From: Sipunculus nudus | Lineage: Eukaryota; Annelida; Sipuncula; Golfingiida; Sipunculidae | Length of the DNA stretch: 64,000 bases | Assembly: GCA_026874595.1 (NCBI GenBank) | Contig: CM049312.1 | Span: 28,081,956 to 28,145,955, forward strand | Direction: 5' to 3' | Part shown: one piece after another, positions 12,160 to 24,504 of the stretch | How positions within the stretch are numbered: the first letter of the stretch is position 1 | Layout of the letters: each line of letters begins with the position of its first letter | Made by a program: the position numbers and the translations under genes | Notes under the pieces: generated by a model | The model's database searches: none | The model's input: only the letters and a program-made list of their open reading frames with translations | What the model was told of the DNA's origin: nothing

Positions 12160-13034
12160 TCTACATGTGTTGTTGTTATGTCCGGATGACTGGACGAACT
12201 TAGCATGCACTCAAAATATTAAAACTGAAAATCACAAGCCTAGTTATAACACCAAACAGTTACAGAGGCTGGTTGACCACAACTCGAGGATAGGGGGACT
12301 TTTTGTTCAGCAAGTCTATTGTTAATGTAAACAATCGCATCTGCACATAAATTAGTATGACAATAATGGCTAAACACACGTACATAGATATGTATGATTG
12401 ATTATAAAGGGGAGAGTCAGACTGCTAATGCTACACAAACATAACATCTTCGATTATACTCTGACAAATATGTACCTATATTGTGATTGATAAGTGTATA
12501 ATGAATACATGACGATTTGTATGTTGTCCGCTTTGATCATTTTCATGTATTATGTATAGACAAGAATAAATATTGCTATTCTGTAGTTAATGGAATTAAA
12601 TGTTTATCTAATACGACGATTTTCGTGTATATAGATGTGTGTATGTGTTTCGTCCACGTGTGTTTGTTGTATTTAAATATACTTTAAACATGATGCAAAT
12701 TAATCATATTTCTCATAACCAGGTAAAAATGATGATATATTGCCTTAAAAGAATTTCGCAAAATAAAAAGAGGCTCAATGCCTACAATGATAGTGAAGCC
12801 GTCGTATCCTCTGAAAAATGTTTAATGTTATATTCGATATACAAAGGCCTAAAAGAATGTCACCTAATTCGCAGACAACCAAAATACTATGCAGTACTGC
12901 CAAACTCCACAATGCGCAGAATCTTATTCACAAGAGTACGACTCTGCTGTTTAGGGTGTGTGGACTATGGAATCTAAGGCCCAGAATGCACCGCGGATTC
13001 TACACACACAGATGGCGTAGGTGTATAAGATACT

Positions 13035-13935
13035 GGATAAGGAAACGAGGAAGGATAACCAAATAATAGAGAAGAAAACAAGAAAGGATAACAAAATATT
13101 GGAGGAGAAAACGAGTAAGGTTAACAGAAGAAAAAATGGAAGAGTAAAAGTTCTGCAGAAGAAATCGAGGAAGTATTGAACACTGCAGGTGAAAACGAGG
13201 GAGGATGACAGAATACTGGAGGAGAAAACGAGGGAGGATAAAAAAGAGTACTTGAGAAGGCATGAAGGGTGGATAACAAGATACTGGAGAAGAAAAGGAG
13301 GAAGGATAACAAAATAATGGTGAAGGAAACGAGGGAATATACAAATACTGGAGGGGAAACAAGTGAGGATGGCAAAATACTTGCTGAAGTAGGAAACGAG
13401 GAAGAATAACGAATTACTTGAAAAGGAAAGGAGAAAGGATAAAAATGCTGAAGAAGGAAACAAGGAAGTAAAACAAATATAAGATTAGGCAGCTAGTGAG
13501 GATAATAATATACTAGAAAAGGAAGCTTAGGAGGAAAGCAAAATATCGGAGGAAACGAGGAAGAATAACAAAATACTACAGAGGCAAACGTGGAAGGATA
13601 AAAATACTGCAGAAGAAAAACGAGGAATGATGACTTAATACGAAAGGAGAAATGAGGAAGGATAACAAATACTGGAAAAGAAAGCTAGGGAGGATAACAA
13701 AATACTGGGTTAGGAAGCTATGGAGGGTTACAAGGGACACGAGAAAGGTTACCTTAATACTCAATGTGGAAACGAGGTAGGATAATAAAATACCTGGAGA
13801 GGTCACGCTTGATGAAATGATGATCATGAAACAACGGAGGACAACGGAGAACTTTGAAGCGTAAAGAAATACTATATGAGGAAACGTGGGAGTAGAATCA
13901 ATATAGAGAAGAATTGTGGGAGGAATAAATAATAT
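13035..13935. repeat. Purine-rich minisatellite, unit about 33 bp
   Basis: About 900 bases of degenerate tandem units of the form GAGGAAGGATAACAAAATAC followed by TGGAGAAGAAAAC. The + strand is almost all purine. Long frames on the - strand rich in Phe, Ser, Leu and Pro are by-products of this composition. Similar units recur in decayed form at 21130-21620. Confidence 0.85.
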
Positions 13936-14674
13936 TAGTTTTTCATCATCCCCATTCAATAAGCAGTGTATTCTTGTGTAATAAAAAAAATGTGTTGGTC
14001 TCTCAGGCACTTTTCTTAATCATGAGGCAGTATATATCTTTTATACATTTTTACAACCCTAAATTGATGACAATAATACATACGTAATTATTTTGGTAAA
14101 TAGGTAACATTTCATGTTAAAACAATGATTTAAGAAACTGTTATTGATGTATTTTCTTTTTAAAAATATTGGAGCGGCAAGAGCTCAAATGGTTTTCTTT
14201 TACAAAATATGAAAATAAATTATGCGCGGGGTTTGATGTTTCAAGAAACCACACATTTTATTTATTTGGCCTCATAATTGCATACCAAATGTATTTCCTG
14301 AGTTATGTTCAACAACCTGGCTGTTTATAACTAACCTACAGTGGTGTTACAGGATTTGATCTGTTGACTAATATTATCGTTCCAGTGGGCAGTGTATCAC
14401 ATGATAAGGAGATAAAGACTAATATTTAAAAATACAAATGCATGTAACTGTATTTTAAGGAGACATTTTTGCCCCGTCCGATGACACAGTCTTGATATGT
14501 TTGCTAGATATTTGATACATGATATATGAAAAAGATAATTACCAAAGATTAGTAGTAAAAAAAAGAATTACTTATTCCTCATAAAGTTTCTCTGAAGAGA
14601 TTTGCCTCTGAAAATCAAGGAACCAGATTCAGAATCTGCCAACTAAAGTTTATTAATAAGTAAGAATTTTGAAA

Positions 14675-15043
14675 ATGGCCGCGAAGACAACTCGACCTCA
14701 AACTGATTCACTTGAAATAAAAACGTACGTTAATGAGAAAGGTCGTCACATTATGCTACTTAGCTGCCACCTAGAAACTGTCGCTTGGGGTTTTACCATT
14801 TTAGCAGGATATCCAGGCGAAAGTAGAAAAAGGTCAGTTCTCAGAGGTTAAAGAGAATAAAAGTGCTATACAGAAAGATGAGGGATTATATGCGTATAAT
14901 TCTGAATATGTTACCCACAACCGGATATAAGGACCAAGCAATCATACGTGTTAACTCCTGGACCGGAAGGATACGTGGTAGAAAAACGGACGAAGAAATC
15001 ATGGTGCGTTGAGGGTGACGACACCAACAAAGAAACAAGCTGA
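14675..15043 (+). pseudogene. Frameshifted relic of the VEKW family
   Basis: The first frame starts at the ATG at 14675 and reads MAAKTTRPQTDSLEIKTYV followed by a strand ending LLSCHLETV. This matches the N-termini at 37342 and 60657 (SLEVKS, then LSGH.DV). The frame stops at 14849-14851. A different frame, about 14936-15043, carries LTPGPEGYVVEKRTKKSW, which matches the family's C-terminal VVEKW block with Arg in place of Trp. The intervening ~85 bases are readable only in the third frame, and the SREQL helix is not found. I read this as a decayed copy with at least two frameshifts and a lost middle. An alternative is a very short intron (AAG/GTCAGT donor near 14830, TACAG acceptor near 14870), but the later stops argue against it. 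Confidence 0.55.
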
Positions 15044-17479
15044 CGACGGGATAGTTCCAAAAAGAAAGCTACACAGTAAAGAACAACGTTTGCCGTTTAA
15101 TGCAAAATCATCCCGCAAAAACTTTAAATTGAAAAAAAATAAAAATAAATAGACTGAACGTTCTAATGTTGGGATGAAATGGAACGAAAATTCAACGCGA
15201 TTCTACATACATTTTCTGCGATTAAGATTGTAAATGAACTGGACAGTTTATTTACTGACTGAATCAGGAATGACATTGAAAAGATGAAACGACCATCGCA
15301 GCAATATATTTATGCGTGTGTGTTACCACACGGTAGATATGAGTATTCGGACCTTCTCACCAGTCAGGCTTGATTGACTTGATTTAAAATTAGGATGATG
15401 TGCTCGTCAACCTTTAGATATGTTGTGTACGTTCTGAAAATAAACTATCGGTGGAGGTACCAGGGAATCCTCTTTAGGAAGCCTACACAATAATTTTCAG
15501 CTAAACAGCTAATATATTGATACCCGTCTTGTCACAAAGTGCTGAATGCATTGGCTAGTTTATGTATATCCTCTCACAGACGGGAATCAGGTATTTTGAC
15601 AATAAATATTACAAAAAGCTGGTGCTCAATAACGAGGTATCGGGATATAAAAGTATTAAAAATGCTTTATTTAAAAAATACAGGCGCAAGGTACTAGACT
15701 GGCCCAGTCTATGCAATTATAGCCCTTAATTGTTGCCTCTGGCAGAGCAAATCAAACGTTTCCTAACTGTATCGCACTTAGTGTCGGTACTGCCACCTCG
15801 CGGCAACTTAAATAACTAATTACCACACTCTGACCCTCTTATTTCATCGACTGGTAAACTCGGGCCGTGTCGGACAGTCAGCGCCACACATCACCGCCTC
15901 GCTGAACTAAGGTCTTTCCCATTGACGTAAGAAGGAATTATAGGGGTCTTTCCCAGAATCTTTTTCAAAACCAACATGGTTGATTCAGTAACCGCCTATT
16001 GTGGGCTTCCAGCTTGCTATTTATATTCCCATTTAATCAGCTTAATATGTTAAGGTACTCGGCTATTTTGAGTACGACTAGACTTTCAACACTATATGTA
16101 ACCCTCAGCCTCAGTGAGCCACGGTGTCAACGTTTATTAGTCCATTGCTTTTCAAAGCCAGCCGGTTTAAAAAAATGTATCTCTAGCTCAGCCAATCAGC
16201 GTGAGATATTCAGATCCACACGCGACGAACGCAGTCAAACTGTGATCCATGTACCGGCTGGCTGAAACGATCACGGCGATCAGCGTGTTGGCAACTTAAC
16301 AATGATGTGACAAGACTTTCAAGTGTAACTTGATCACTAACAAATACATAGTACAAAATCGATGCGACAGGGTCTACAATGCACTTGCATTTGGCCTATG
16401 GACCGTAGTGTTCGAACAGCAGATTTATATCATAGGGCACGAATTTCCATGTATAGACTTTGAGTACATGATTTCAGTGCCAATGTTACCAAGCGGGTTG
16501 AGCTTTCTGTTGCCAGTAGTACCGCTGTCAGCGTACCCATAGCAACGATGCCATTCACAGGAAGCATGATTTCCTGATATGCAAATGCGAGGGAATCGTC
16601 AGAAGCCTTGTGACGCCTTAATCAGTGTTAATATGCAAACATCGGGGATTCATCATACGGACTTTACAGGGCTTTAGTGATAAGAGCTAGAACTGAGTTA
16701 CGTCTATCGGTACATAGAATCACGTCTAATTTTAAGCATTTTAGTAGTAAAAATAAATACACTAAAGCCCAGGCAGGGCTAACAAGGTACAGGAACGTCG
16801 AGGTTCTTGCATGCGTAAATCATATAATCCAGATGCAAGATACCAAAAATCAGAAGAAGCACTTGTGCCTTGCCATCTTATCAATGTATTAAAGTCAATC
16901 CCGCTGCTAAGATTTTTAGATACCATGGCACGCATGATGGTGCACAGTCGTTGACATGGGAGTGAAGGTTACCACGCACTTTTAGGTTTGATATGCACAG
17001 GGTTCGGAATATTCGAGAAATCATAACTTCCCGTTAATAGGACATTAGAGCGAATCTCTGGGATCTTCACGAGATGTCAAGCAGTCCAATGAGGAACTGC
17101 TTGGGCTCGTACCTGGAATCATCGGCTCTAGAAACAAGGCTACGTCCTAACATGAAAGATATTACTCTTCCCCAGTCTCCAGACTATGATCACGTCACCC
17201 ACCTCTCCCCAAATTCTATGGAGCTGTAGATATACATTTATATTTTTCGTTGCATCAAGTTTATAAAAGTGACCATTAAAATATTTAGATTCTAAGCTCT
17301 AAATAAATACAGTGTAACCCCGCCTTGCGACCACCTCGCAAGTGCGACCGCTTTTCCTGGTCCACTTTTCCTGGTCCCGTATATTCGATCCAGGTAACTC
17401 AGAGTTTCACAAATACTACCACCCCCAAATTGCGACCACTTTGGTAGGTCCCAAAGGAGGTTGTAATTGTGGGTTTCCA

Positions 17480-17529
<50 letters not shown>

Positions 17530-18110
17530 AGACAGGGAAATCAATTATAAAACAAGATATTGCAAAAATCATCTGTCACCCAAATAGACACAAACACACA
17601 CCCATTGTATAACTTCAATACACAGTAACTATGATTATTTTATCTTGATCAATAATATATATGATGTATAATATTATATCTACATTTTGATTATTCTGAA
17701 AATTGATTCTACCATGCTATTAACGCTGTACTTGAAACTCTATGCCCAATAATTATTCCCTTGTTAGCTTTTGATCTGTATTATAACCAAACATATTAAA
17801 CCATATCACATAAACATGTTAAGGTTTCGATAAATCAGGCCGAGCCCAATTAATTTCCAATGGATAAAAAAAATCTCTTTCAAATAATATGAAGACTTAT
17901 TTACACAGCACAAAATACTGACAGAATATTACAAAAAAATCTATTCATGATCAAGCGCCGAGTTTACCATACTAAAGCACACTATAAACACTGCATCAAG
18001 AGATTAATTTTATTACAATTACACATTTAAGTAAAAAGCGTGTGTATAATTAAAACAAACACGATAATCTCAAATGTCCTGTTGGCATTTCTTTAATAAG
18101 GAGTTTTATA
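15044..18110. other. No gene seen
   Basis: AT-rich DNA with one (TA)n tract; frames are short and lack recognisable protein features. Confidence 0.5.
17483..17527. repeat. (TA)n microsatellite
   Basis: Pure TA run. Confidence 0.95.
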
Positions 18111-18111
18111 G

Positions 18112-18240
18112 CACTCGGACTCGAACTTAAACTCGGGTTCCAAACAACTCGGACTCGAAGATGTTGGGCTTGAACTCGAACTTGAAGAACTCGGACTCCA
18201 ACTGGAGTAGCCTGGACTCGAGCTTGCACTCAAACTCGGC
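18112..18240. repeat. Short tandem repeat based on ACTCGGACTCGAACTT
   Basis: Repeated ACTCGG/ACTCGA hexamers form about 130 bases directly left of duplication copy 2. Only a trace (CACTCGGACT, about 875) lies at the equivalent place in copy 1. Confidence 0.6.
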
Positions 18241-19505
18241 TAGTGTGGACGGGACTATATCACTGATACATATTCCATCACTTATTTGGTCAGAATGCTG
18301 CTTGGTAGCTTTCGACTAGAGTGATTCCTGCCCGACATGAGTTGGGGGGGGGGGGGGGGGGGGGAGGCATATTGTATTATATACGGTTTGAAAGAATAAC
18401 TTTACTAAATCATGAAAGGGAATATGAGGTCATATTTCATGTTGGTCATTCTTCAAAAAGAAGTAGCTTTCCGGGGAAACAGGTGGGCAATTTCTGTGTT
18501 TTCCAAATTTTCCCTTCTGGAAAATTTTAAGTGTATCACATCACAAAGTTCAACAGATAGGGGGAAAAAAACATGAGACTTGCGGTCCAATTTATAATGA
18601 CCTGTGTCAAAGCAAACTTTCTCTCCTTATCATGTTAATCCTACCATGTTCACATTATGTCCCTTTGAAGGCGTTAACTGAGAGGTTCCTTAGTTAAGCC
18701 TAACAACATGCACATACAGACACCCAGACCTTATAATCTATGAGGTCTCTGGACTTTAATTAACCGTAAGTACACAGGCACGCACACAAACGTGATTTGT
18801 GCTTATACCATTACGATAATGCTAGGCCTCTCGTCTAACTCAACATAGTGTGAGGTAGCTAAAGCCAAACAAAAACAAGCCCGGGCGCTCTCGTAATTTG
18901 TGCGCAGGTCTCAGGACTCAACAACGTACAGGTCTCATATATAGAGCTTTACCACCTGCAGTTGTATATAATCTCAATATAAGAGAACATTATTTGTATT
19001 GTTTTATAAAGTAAGTGAGTTTCAATTATTCTCATGACTGGTCTTATCTTTTATTATTGCCACTCATATGTACTAATTAATTATGCTAGACGAACACACA
19101 TCTAATTGACTTCTAAATAGCCTAACCCTACTGTACTTTTTTCTCCTTTGATTTACTTGTTCATAGTTGCACTGCTGTATAGTATCCAACTTTTATTTAT
19201 ATTATTGCTTATAAAATATGTTAAAGTGTTCTTTTTGTGCTTAGGATGGTACATATATTACTGATGCAATAATACGTATAGTAATAATAATAATAAATTA
19301 TATTGACTCAATTGTGTAAAGTTCCCAACCACAGAGCCCGTCATATTCATTCATTGCCCTTAGTCTTTAATATTATACCTAAATGCAGAGATTATTGATA
19401 CAAAATATGTAGATTATTATTAAGCCGTAGATTTTCGTTCTGGGGGATAAAACTAAAGTAATACCTCATCTGCTATAATATAGTGCTTTGCATGACTTCA
19501 CAAAG
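18225..19505. repeat. Dispersed duplication, copy 2
   Basis: Collinear with 880-2785 but missing the ~600-base block found at about 1465-2060 of copy 1. The G22 tract at 18343-18364 lies at the homologous position to the G-rich tract at 989-1010. Many substitutions show that the duplication is old. Confidence 0.75.
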
Positions 19506-19509
19506 AAAT

Positions 19510-21125
19510 TGTTTTCAACGTGAATTTTCTAGGTAAAATTATATTCACGAAATTATCCCTGCTCACCGGCAGGACGGCCAGGCGGACTGCCGGATGGACG
19601 GCGAACGAACATCCATCTCTATAGCTCATCGAGAGTCAGCTTGGCTTAAATTTCTCTGGGTATAGTTCTGTACCGATCATAAGTTACACTATTTAAGATA
19701 TAAACTATACTGTTGAAACCTGTTTCTGTGACGTGACACAACATGCATTAACATGGAAGGTATTGACTTTGTTTTATATTTCCCAGAAATTCATTTGGGA
19801 TTGTTCAAGAGTTCAGTTCTCCACACCGCTCTTGTGGGGAAAGTAACGATTTAATGAGTAATTAAGCAGATAATGGGGTTCAACAGTGAAAAAGATGAAT
19901 GTCACTTGTACTTTGTATATGTATTAAATATGTCAATACCGGCCTTATCACTACTGATTATACCTCGACATCGCCTGAAGCATAACAGTGAAAGGTACAA
20001 GTACACTGCTTGTGGTTTAAAGCGTGTTCAAATCGTTGACTTACTGTGTTATATATGTCTGAAGTCAGTTAAGCTTCAGATATAACACATACACTCACAA
20101 AGATACGCACAAACAATAATATATATATATATATATAATCTAAATGATTAATGATACTATTATTGATAAGTGTTTGTTTGTTGAACATCTGTAATAAACT
20201 GAATGGCACTCTGTTGTTTTCAGGCAAAAGTTGATTATTAACTGAGATATCACTGATTGGCAATTACAGTGCCATTTCACAGTTACCAGACAAAAAAAAA
20301 AGTTGAGCTGAGCACTAGGGTGGATTGCTGTCTATGGGTTAAAGATGTCGTAGGCTAAAGAAGTACCTTTTTTAAACGGTAACGTTTTTTGCTTGCATTA
20401 AACACTTATGATATGGATAACTTTTGGAACAGTATGATGAGGTCACCGTGACTGGGAATCTTATCATCATGGTACCAGTGTGTTTGGATAACCCGCATTG
20501 TCATGTTTAAAATCCTACAGCACATCTGCTGATGAGTTCATTCGTGAAAAGTTTTACCGTATCACCTGTCTGACTGTTGCATGTAAGTACTTTAAAACAC
20601 TTTGCAAGACACCGAAAATATATGCTTCAACATTTGAATACAGTATAAATCGTTTCTCAAGTACCAGAACATCAATAAAAGACACTATCAAGGTGGATGA
20701 GCAACGGCCTGAATTGAATAATTATGAGTTTGGAGAACAGCAGAGCTGAATTTCACAAAAATGCTATACATTTAGTCTGATTCAGCGGCTTAAAACGGAC
20801 GCCGCAATGACCACACGGTATCTGCTTGTTAAGGTAGTGTCTCTCGACAAAGAGTATTAGTCATCAGAAACCAGGATGCTTCAAAATGGTGTCATGGTGA
20901 CTGAGATTTAGTATCGAGCTATATTTTAGAAAGCTGTCGACAAGGATAAAAATTAGTCAGGTTTGTTTCAAACATCAGAAAGGGTTATATGTACTGTTAT
21001 ATGACAAAGTAGAGTTCAGTTTTGCTGTCAGCCGACATGAAGGAATAGCATGTAAAGGAGGAGCACGGATCATACGAAAAAAAAAATAGGAAAGAGACGG
21101 CAGTTGAAATTAAGTTAGGAAGCAG
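19510..21125. other. No gene seen
   Basis: A GACGG-type repeat lies at about 19572-19610 and a short (AT)n at 20119-20137. An 83-codon frame ending at 20749 has no ATG near its start and no paralogue. Confidence 0.45.
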
Positions 21126-21129
21126 AAGA

Positions 21130-21500
21130 AAGACGGGTTAAAGGGAGGAATATGAGAGGACAAAGAATTGTCTGTTAAATGTGGTAATTGAAAAATAAAT
21201 TACAAATGAAAATGAGGGAGAACGAAATAGTGGAGAAGGAAGCGAGGGAGGGGGGGGCGAAATACTGGACGAGGACGTTTGGAATGGTAACGGAAAACTA
21301 GAGAAGAAAATGCAGGATACCATAGTAATTACATTACAGAGGTGGAACAAAGATATTCAGGTTATAAGAAGAAAAGTGATAGTGCCTAAACATAACGAAG
21401 TAAATGCCATAATAGAGGAGGAAACGTGGGAGGACCACGAATTAGATGACGATGGTTGGGAGGACAACGAATCTTTGCATAGTGGATGGCAGAGCTGTTA
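21130..21500. repeat. Decayed copy of the purine-rich minisatellite
   Basis: Units such as GAGGGAGAACGAAATAGTGG AGAAGGAAGCGAGGGAGG and CGAAATACTGGACGAGGAC resemble the array at 13035-13935 but are more degraded. The array runs into the candidate frame at 21310. Confidence 0.6.
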
Positions 21501-21954
21501 TCTAGAATATGACGAAGATTGGAAAAGAGTGAAGGAGGATGGGAAGATCAAGATGAAAAGGCGGATCCAAGGCAGGATACGGATGAGGACGTGGAGAGCA
21601 AACATAAAAGGTAGCAAAAAGCATCTTGTTGTACGAGGGAGACATTCGGGCCGTTCAGCAGTAAAAGCATTGAAGTGGAAAGTAGCTGGAAGACGAAACG
21701 TATGTGTTAACGGGAGGTTTGTGACTGTTCAAAATATATCATATTTAGCACGCACTAGAAGGAAAAGGCATGGCAAAAGAAGACCAGATTGGATACACCC
21801 CTCGAACAGGGCTTATTCAGGACAAAAACATAGGCTTGGGAGAAGGCGAATGAGAAAATTGAAGAACAATCTTAGATGTCTGTCACTTCAAGAGTTCAAA
21901 AAGGATACATCCCATACATTTGGCCTCCTTTCCCGTCAAGAGGATACTGTATAA
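21310..21954 (+). CDS. Candidate 214-residue basic protein overlapping decayed minisatellite
   Basis: This is the longest frame in the window, starting at an ATG with A at -3. The first third contains an acidic segment with the repeated pattern GWEDNE / TWEDHE. The rest is very rich in Arg and Lys with clusters such as RTRRKRHGKRR and GRRRMRKLKNN. AATAAA at 22135-22140 lies about 180 bases after the stop. The 5' part sits in purine-rich DNA resembling the minisatellite at 13035-13935 (GAGGAAACGTGGGAGGA-type units), and such DNA is poor in stop codons, so a long chance frame is plausible. No family is recognised. Options are a real gene, a frame born from the repeat, or noise. Confidence 0.35.
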   Translation: MQDTIVITLQRWNKDIQVIRRKVIVPKHNEVNAIIEEETWEDHELDDDGWEDNESLHSGWQSCYLEYDEDWKRVKEDGKIKMKRRIQGRIRMRTWRANIKGSKKHLVVRGRHSGRSAVKALKWKVAGRRNVCVNGRFVTVQNISYLARTRRKRHGKRRPDWIHPSNRAYSGQKHRLGRRRMRKLKNNLRCLSLQEFKKDTSHTFGLLSRQEDTV

Positions 21955-22929
21955 ACAGCATTTGGAAATTGGACGTTTATCTCAAATCTAAAGATTATGT
22001 TTGCTGATAAGACTTAAGACTGTGTATAGAAATCAAAGATAAGTATTGAAATTTTTCGTCTTATTTGGGGTTATGACTAGAGATTTTAACGCTGTTGCTT
22101 TACTCTTAAAATCTTGCTTTTATATCGGTTTATCAATAAAGTTTATAAATAGTGGTAGAGGAAAGAATTCACCTTGTGGAAGAGCTTGCTGTATCTAAAA
22201 ATGGTTTATTGATGCATTTCTTAATTATTGCAACATTTTACATCAATTTATCTCCGTTTTATTTGTGTGTTTTTTTCACCTTCAAAATATCTGTTCAAAT
22301 AAATATGTAAGGCAATAGTCAAGTTGATAATTATAAAAAATGTGTGTGCAAAGTAACCTGCGCATATGGAGGTGCGATCAGTAGTTAAAACACTCAGAGA
22401 TCATAAACCATCAAGGCAATTCCGTTTCTTCATATCATTAGTATTCGATCGCTAATCTTGCTTTAAAGGCATCCAGATCATATTAGGGGTTGGCTTAATC
22501 TTAAAGATATGGCTGATTTCTTTATTCTTTAACACTCGCTTATTTAATGAAGAGATCCATGGGTTAAAAACCTGGATTCGATATTTTCTTTTGACGGTAA
22601 TGCATCATGTTGATGCTTTATGGCCGGATCTGTTACTTTATTTTGAGGCAAGCTATCATATTTATGATTGATGAGCGGATCCGATATTTTTTATGGAAAG
22701 ACATCGTATAAACGATTTATTGTAAATTTTGTCACATAGTGATGCAACGTCTGACTCATGTAATTACTTTGTACGGTTGATGACTAATGTTATATTTTAC
22801 AACAAGTGGCCCATAGGCCATGACACTCAGTTAAAGTTGAATGGGTGGTCATTTCTTTTATTAAAGTTATATATTGTCTGTGAGATTAGCCTATGGCTAA
22901 AGTTAGTGATGAAAAACGACAGAAAATAA

Positions 22930-24275
22930 AAAAAAAATCAGGATTCATAGGAGACCTGCCCAGGATTTCCCTGGATTTCACAATAGAGGGTTCCAAGGAA
23001 AAATGGATACAATTTGTACCCTGTTTGCCTCGGTGCTCAAAATCAAGCTTCTCGTCAATTGCTCGCAGAATATAGGTCACCATGACCGAATTTCAGTTTT
23101 CCAAGGAGAATTGTCAATGACTTCCCTGAATTTCATGTAAGAAGAGTCTAGGGCTATTAGATACAATTTGTGCCCTGTGTGACTGCTCAAAATTATGCTT
23201 CAGGCCAGTAGCTTTCGGAATTTAGGTAATCATGACTTAATTGAACATTTCAAAGAAGATTTGTCCGGGACCTAGGCCTAATGCATACAGTTTGTACCCA
23301 TCTGACGTTAAGGTTATTCAAATCATGTTTTAGGCCTGTCACGTGCAGGTTTCTGGTTGGATTGGTCAAGATCTCCCTAGATGTTGTGTTGGAAGATTTT
23401 AGGGCTTGAGGATACAATTTGTGCCCAGTATGACTGTATTTGAATTGCATTTAAATGTATTATTAGAATTAAGTTTCCTAGATTCAGGATTCAAAGAAGA
23501 CTTGCCCAAGACCTTCCTAGACTAAGGTTCACAGGAATATAGATACAATGTGTTTGTCTGGATGCTCAAATTTATTTTGCATGGTCAAAGAGCATAGAAT
23601 ATAACGTGCACCATGACATAATTTCAGAATTCCAAAGAGATTTGCCTATAACCTTCATGGATGTTGCTTTAGAAGATTCTAGACATAATGCATACAATTT
23701 GTGCCCATCTGATATTCAGGTGCTCATACGACACCTTTTTTCCCGACCCGGCAGGATGCAGAATATATGTCCCGGTGATCTAATTTCCTGTTTCGTAGGC
23801 AATTTGCCTGAGCCCTCACTGAAAGTTATGTTAGAAAATTTCTAGAACTAATAGATACAATTTGTGCCCCGTCTGTCAGGGTATTCAAAATCATATTTTC
23901 TGCCTAAGTTTCAAAATATAGGTCACGATGACCTAATTTCAGGTTTCCAAAGAGATGTGCCTAGAACCTCCCAGGCTTTTGTGTTAGAAGATTCTCGACT
24001 TAACAGACACGATTTGTGCCTGTCTGACACTCATGGTGCTCATATGACATCTATTCCCTATAGTTCGCAAATTATAGGTCACAGTGACCTAGTTTCAGGT
24101 TTCCAAAGGCATTTGCCTTAGACCTTCCTTCATGTCACGTAAGAGGATTCTAGACCTAACGGATAAAATTTCTGCCCCGTCTGATCATCTCAAAATCACG
24201 TTTTCGGCTCATAAGTCACAAAATATAGGTCACCATGACCTAATTTAAGGTTTCAAGGAGATTTGCCTAGGTACT
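22930..24275. repeat. Degenerate tandem repeat, unit about 150 bp, carrying inverted-repeat palindromes
   Basis: About nine diverged units share the order ATAGGTCACCATGACCTAAT, TTTCAGGTTTCCAAAGAGAT, TTGCC, ACCTTCC, GTTAGAAGATTCTAG, ATACAATTTGTGCCC, GTCTGA, CTCAAAATCAT. Perfect AGGTCA-n3-TGACCT palindromes are at 23930-23944, 24076-24090 and 24227-24241, with a one-base variant at 23074-23088. Period is about 146-151 bases in the better-preserved right half. Confidence 0.8.
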
Positions 24276-24297
24276 TTACAGTTATATCTATGCCCTG

Positions 24298-24365
24298 TTA
24301 ACGGACGGCCTGCTGGACGGTCGGACGGTCAGACGGCAAGACAACCAGACGGACGCCGGACAAAA
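24298..24365. repeat. GACGG-type short repeat at the end of the 150-bp array
   Basis: Repeated GACGG units (GGACGGTCGGACGGTCAGAC GG) close the tandem array. A similar stretch at 19572-19610 is also followed by GTCAGCTT, so both may be ends of one repeat family. Confidence 0.5.
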
Positions 24366-24504
24366 GGTGATCGGTTACAGTCAGCTTACAGTCAGCTGAG
24401 CTAATAAAAAGATTCAAAACGTCTATTACAATTACAAATTGCCCATAGATCTTTTAGCGGAAGGTCAGTACTAAGATATATTGATTATTTGTTGCAATAT
24501 TTTA

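Noticed and set aside
12639-12977. 112-residue frame just downstream of the first family gene
   Set aside because: It starts at GTG and shows no family motif or other protein-like pattern.
12951-14010. Long - strand frames of 84-170 residues rich in Phe, Ser, Leu and Pro
   Set aside because: They are the complement of the purine-rich minisatellite; composition alone keeps them open.
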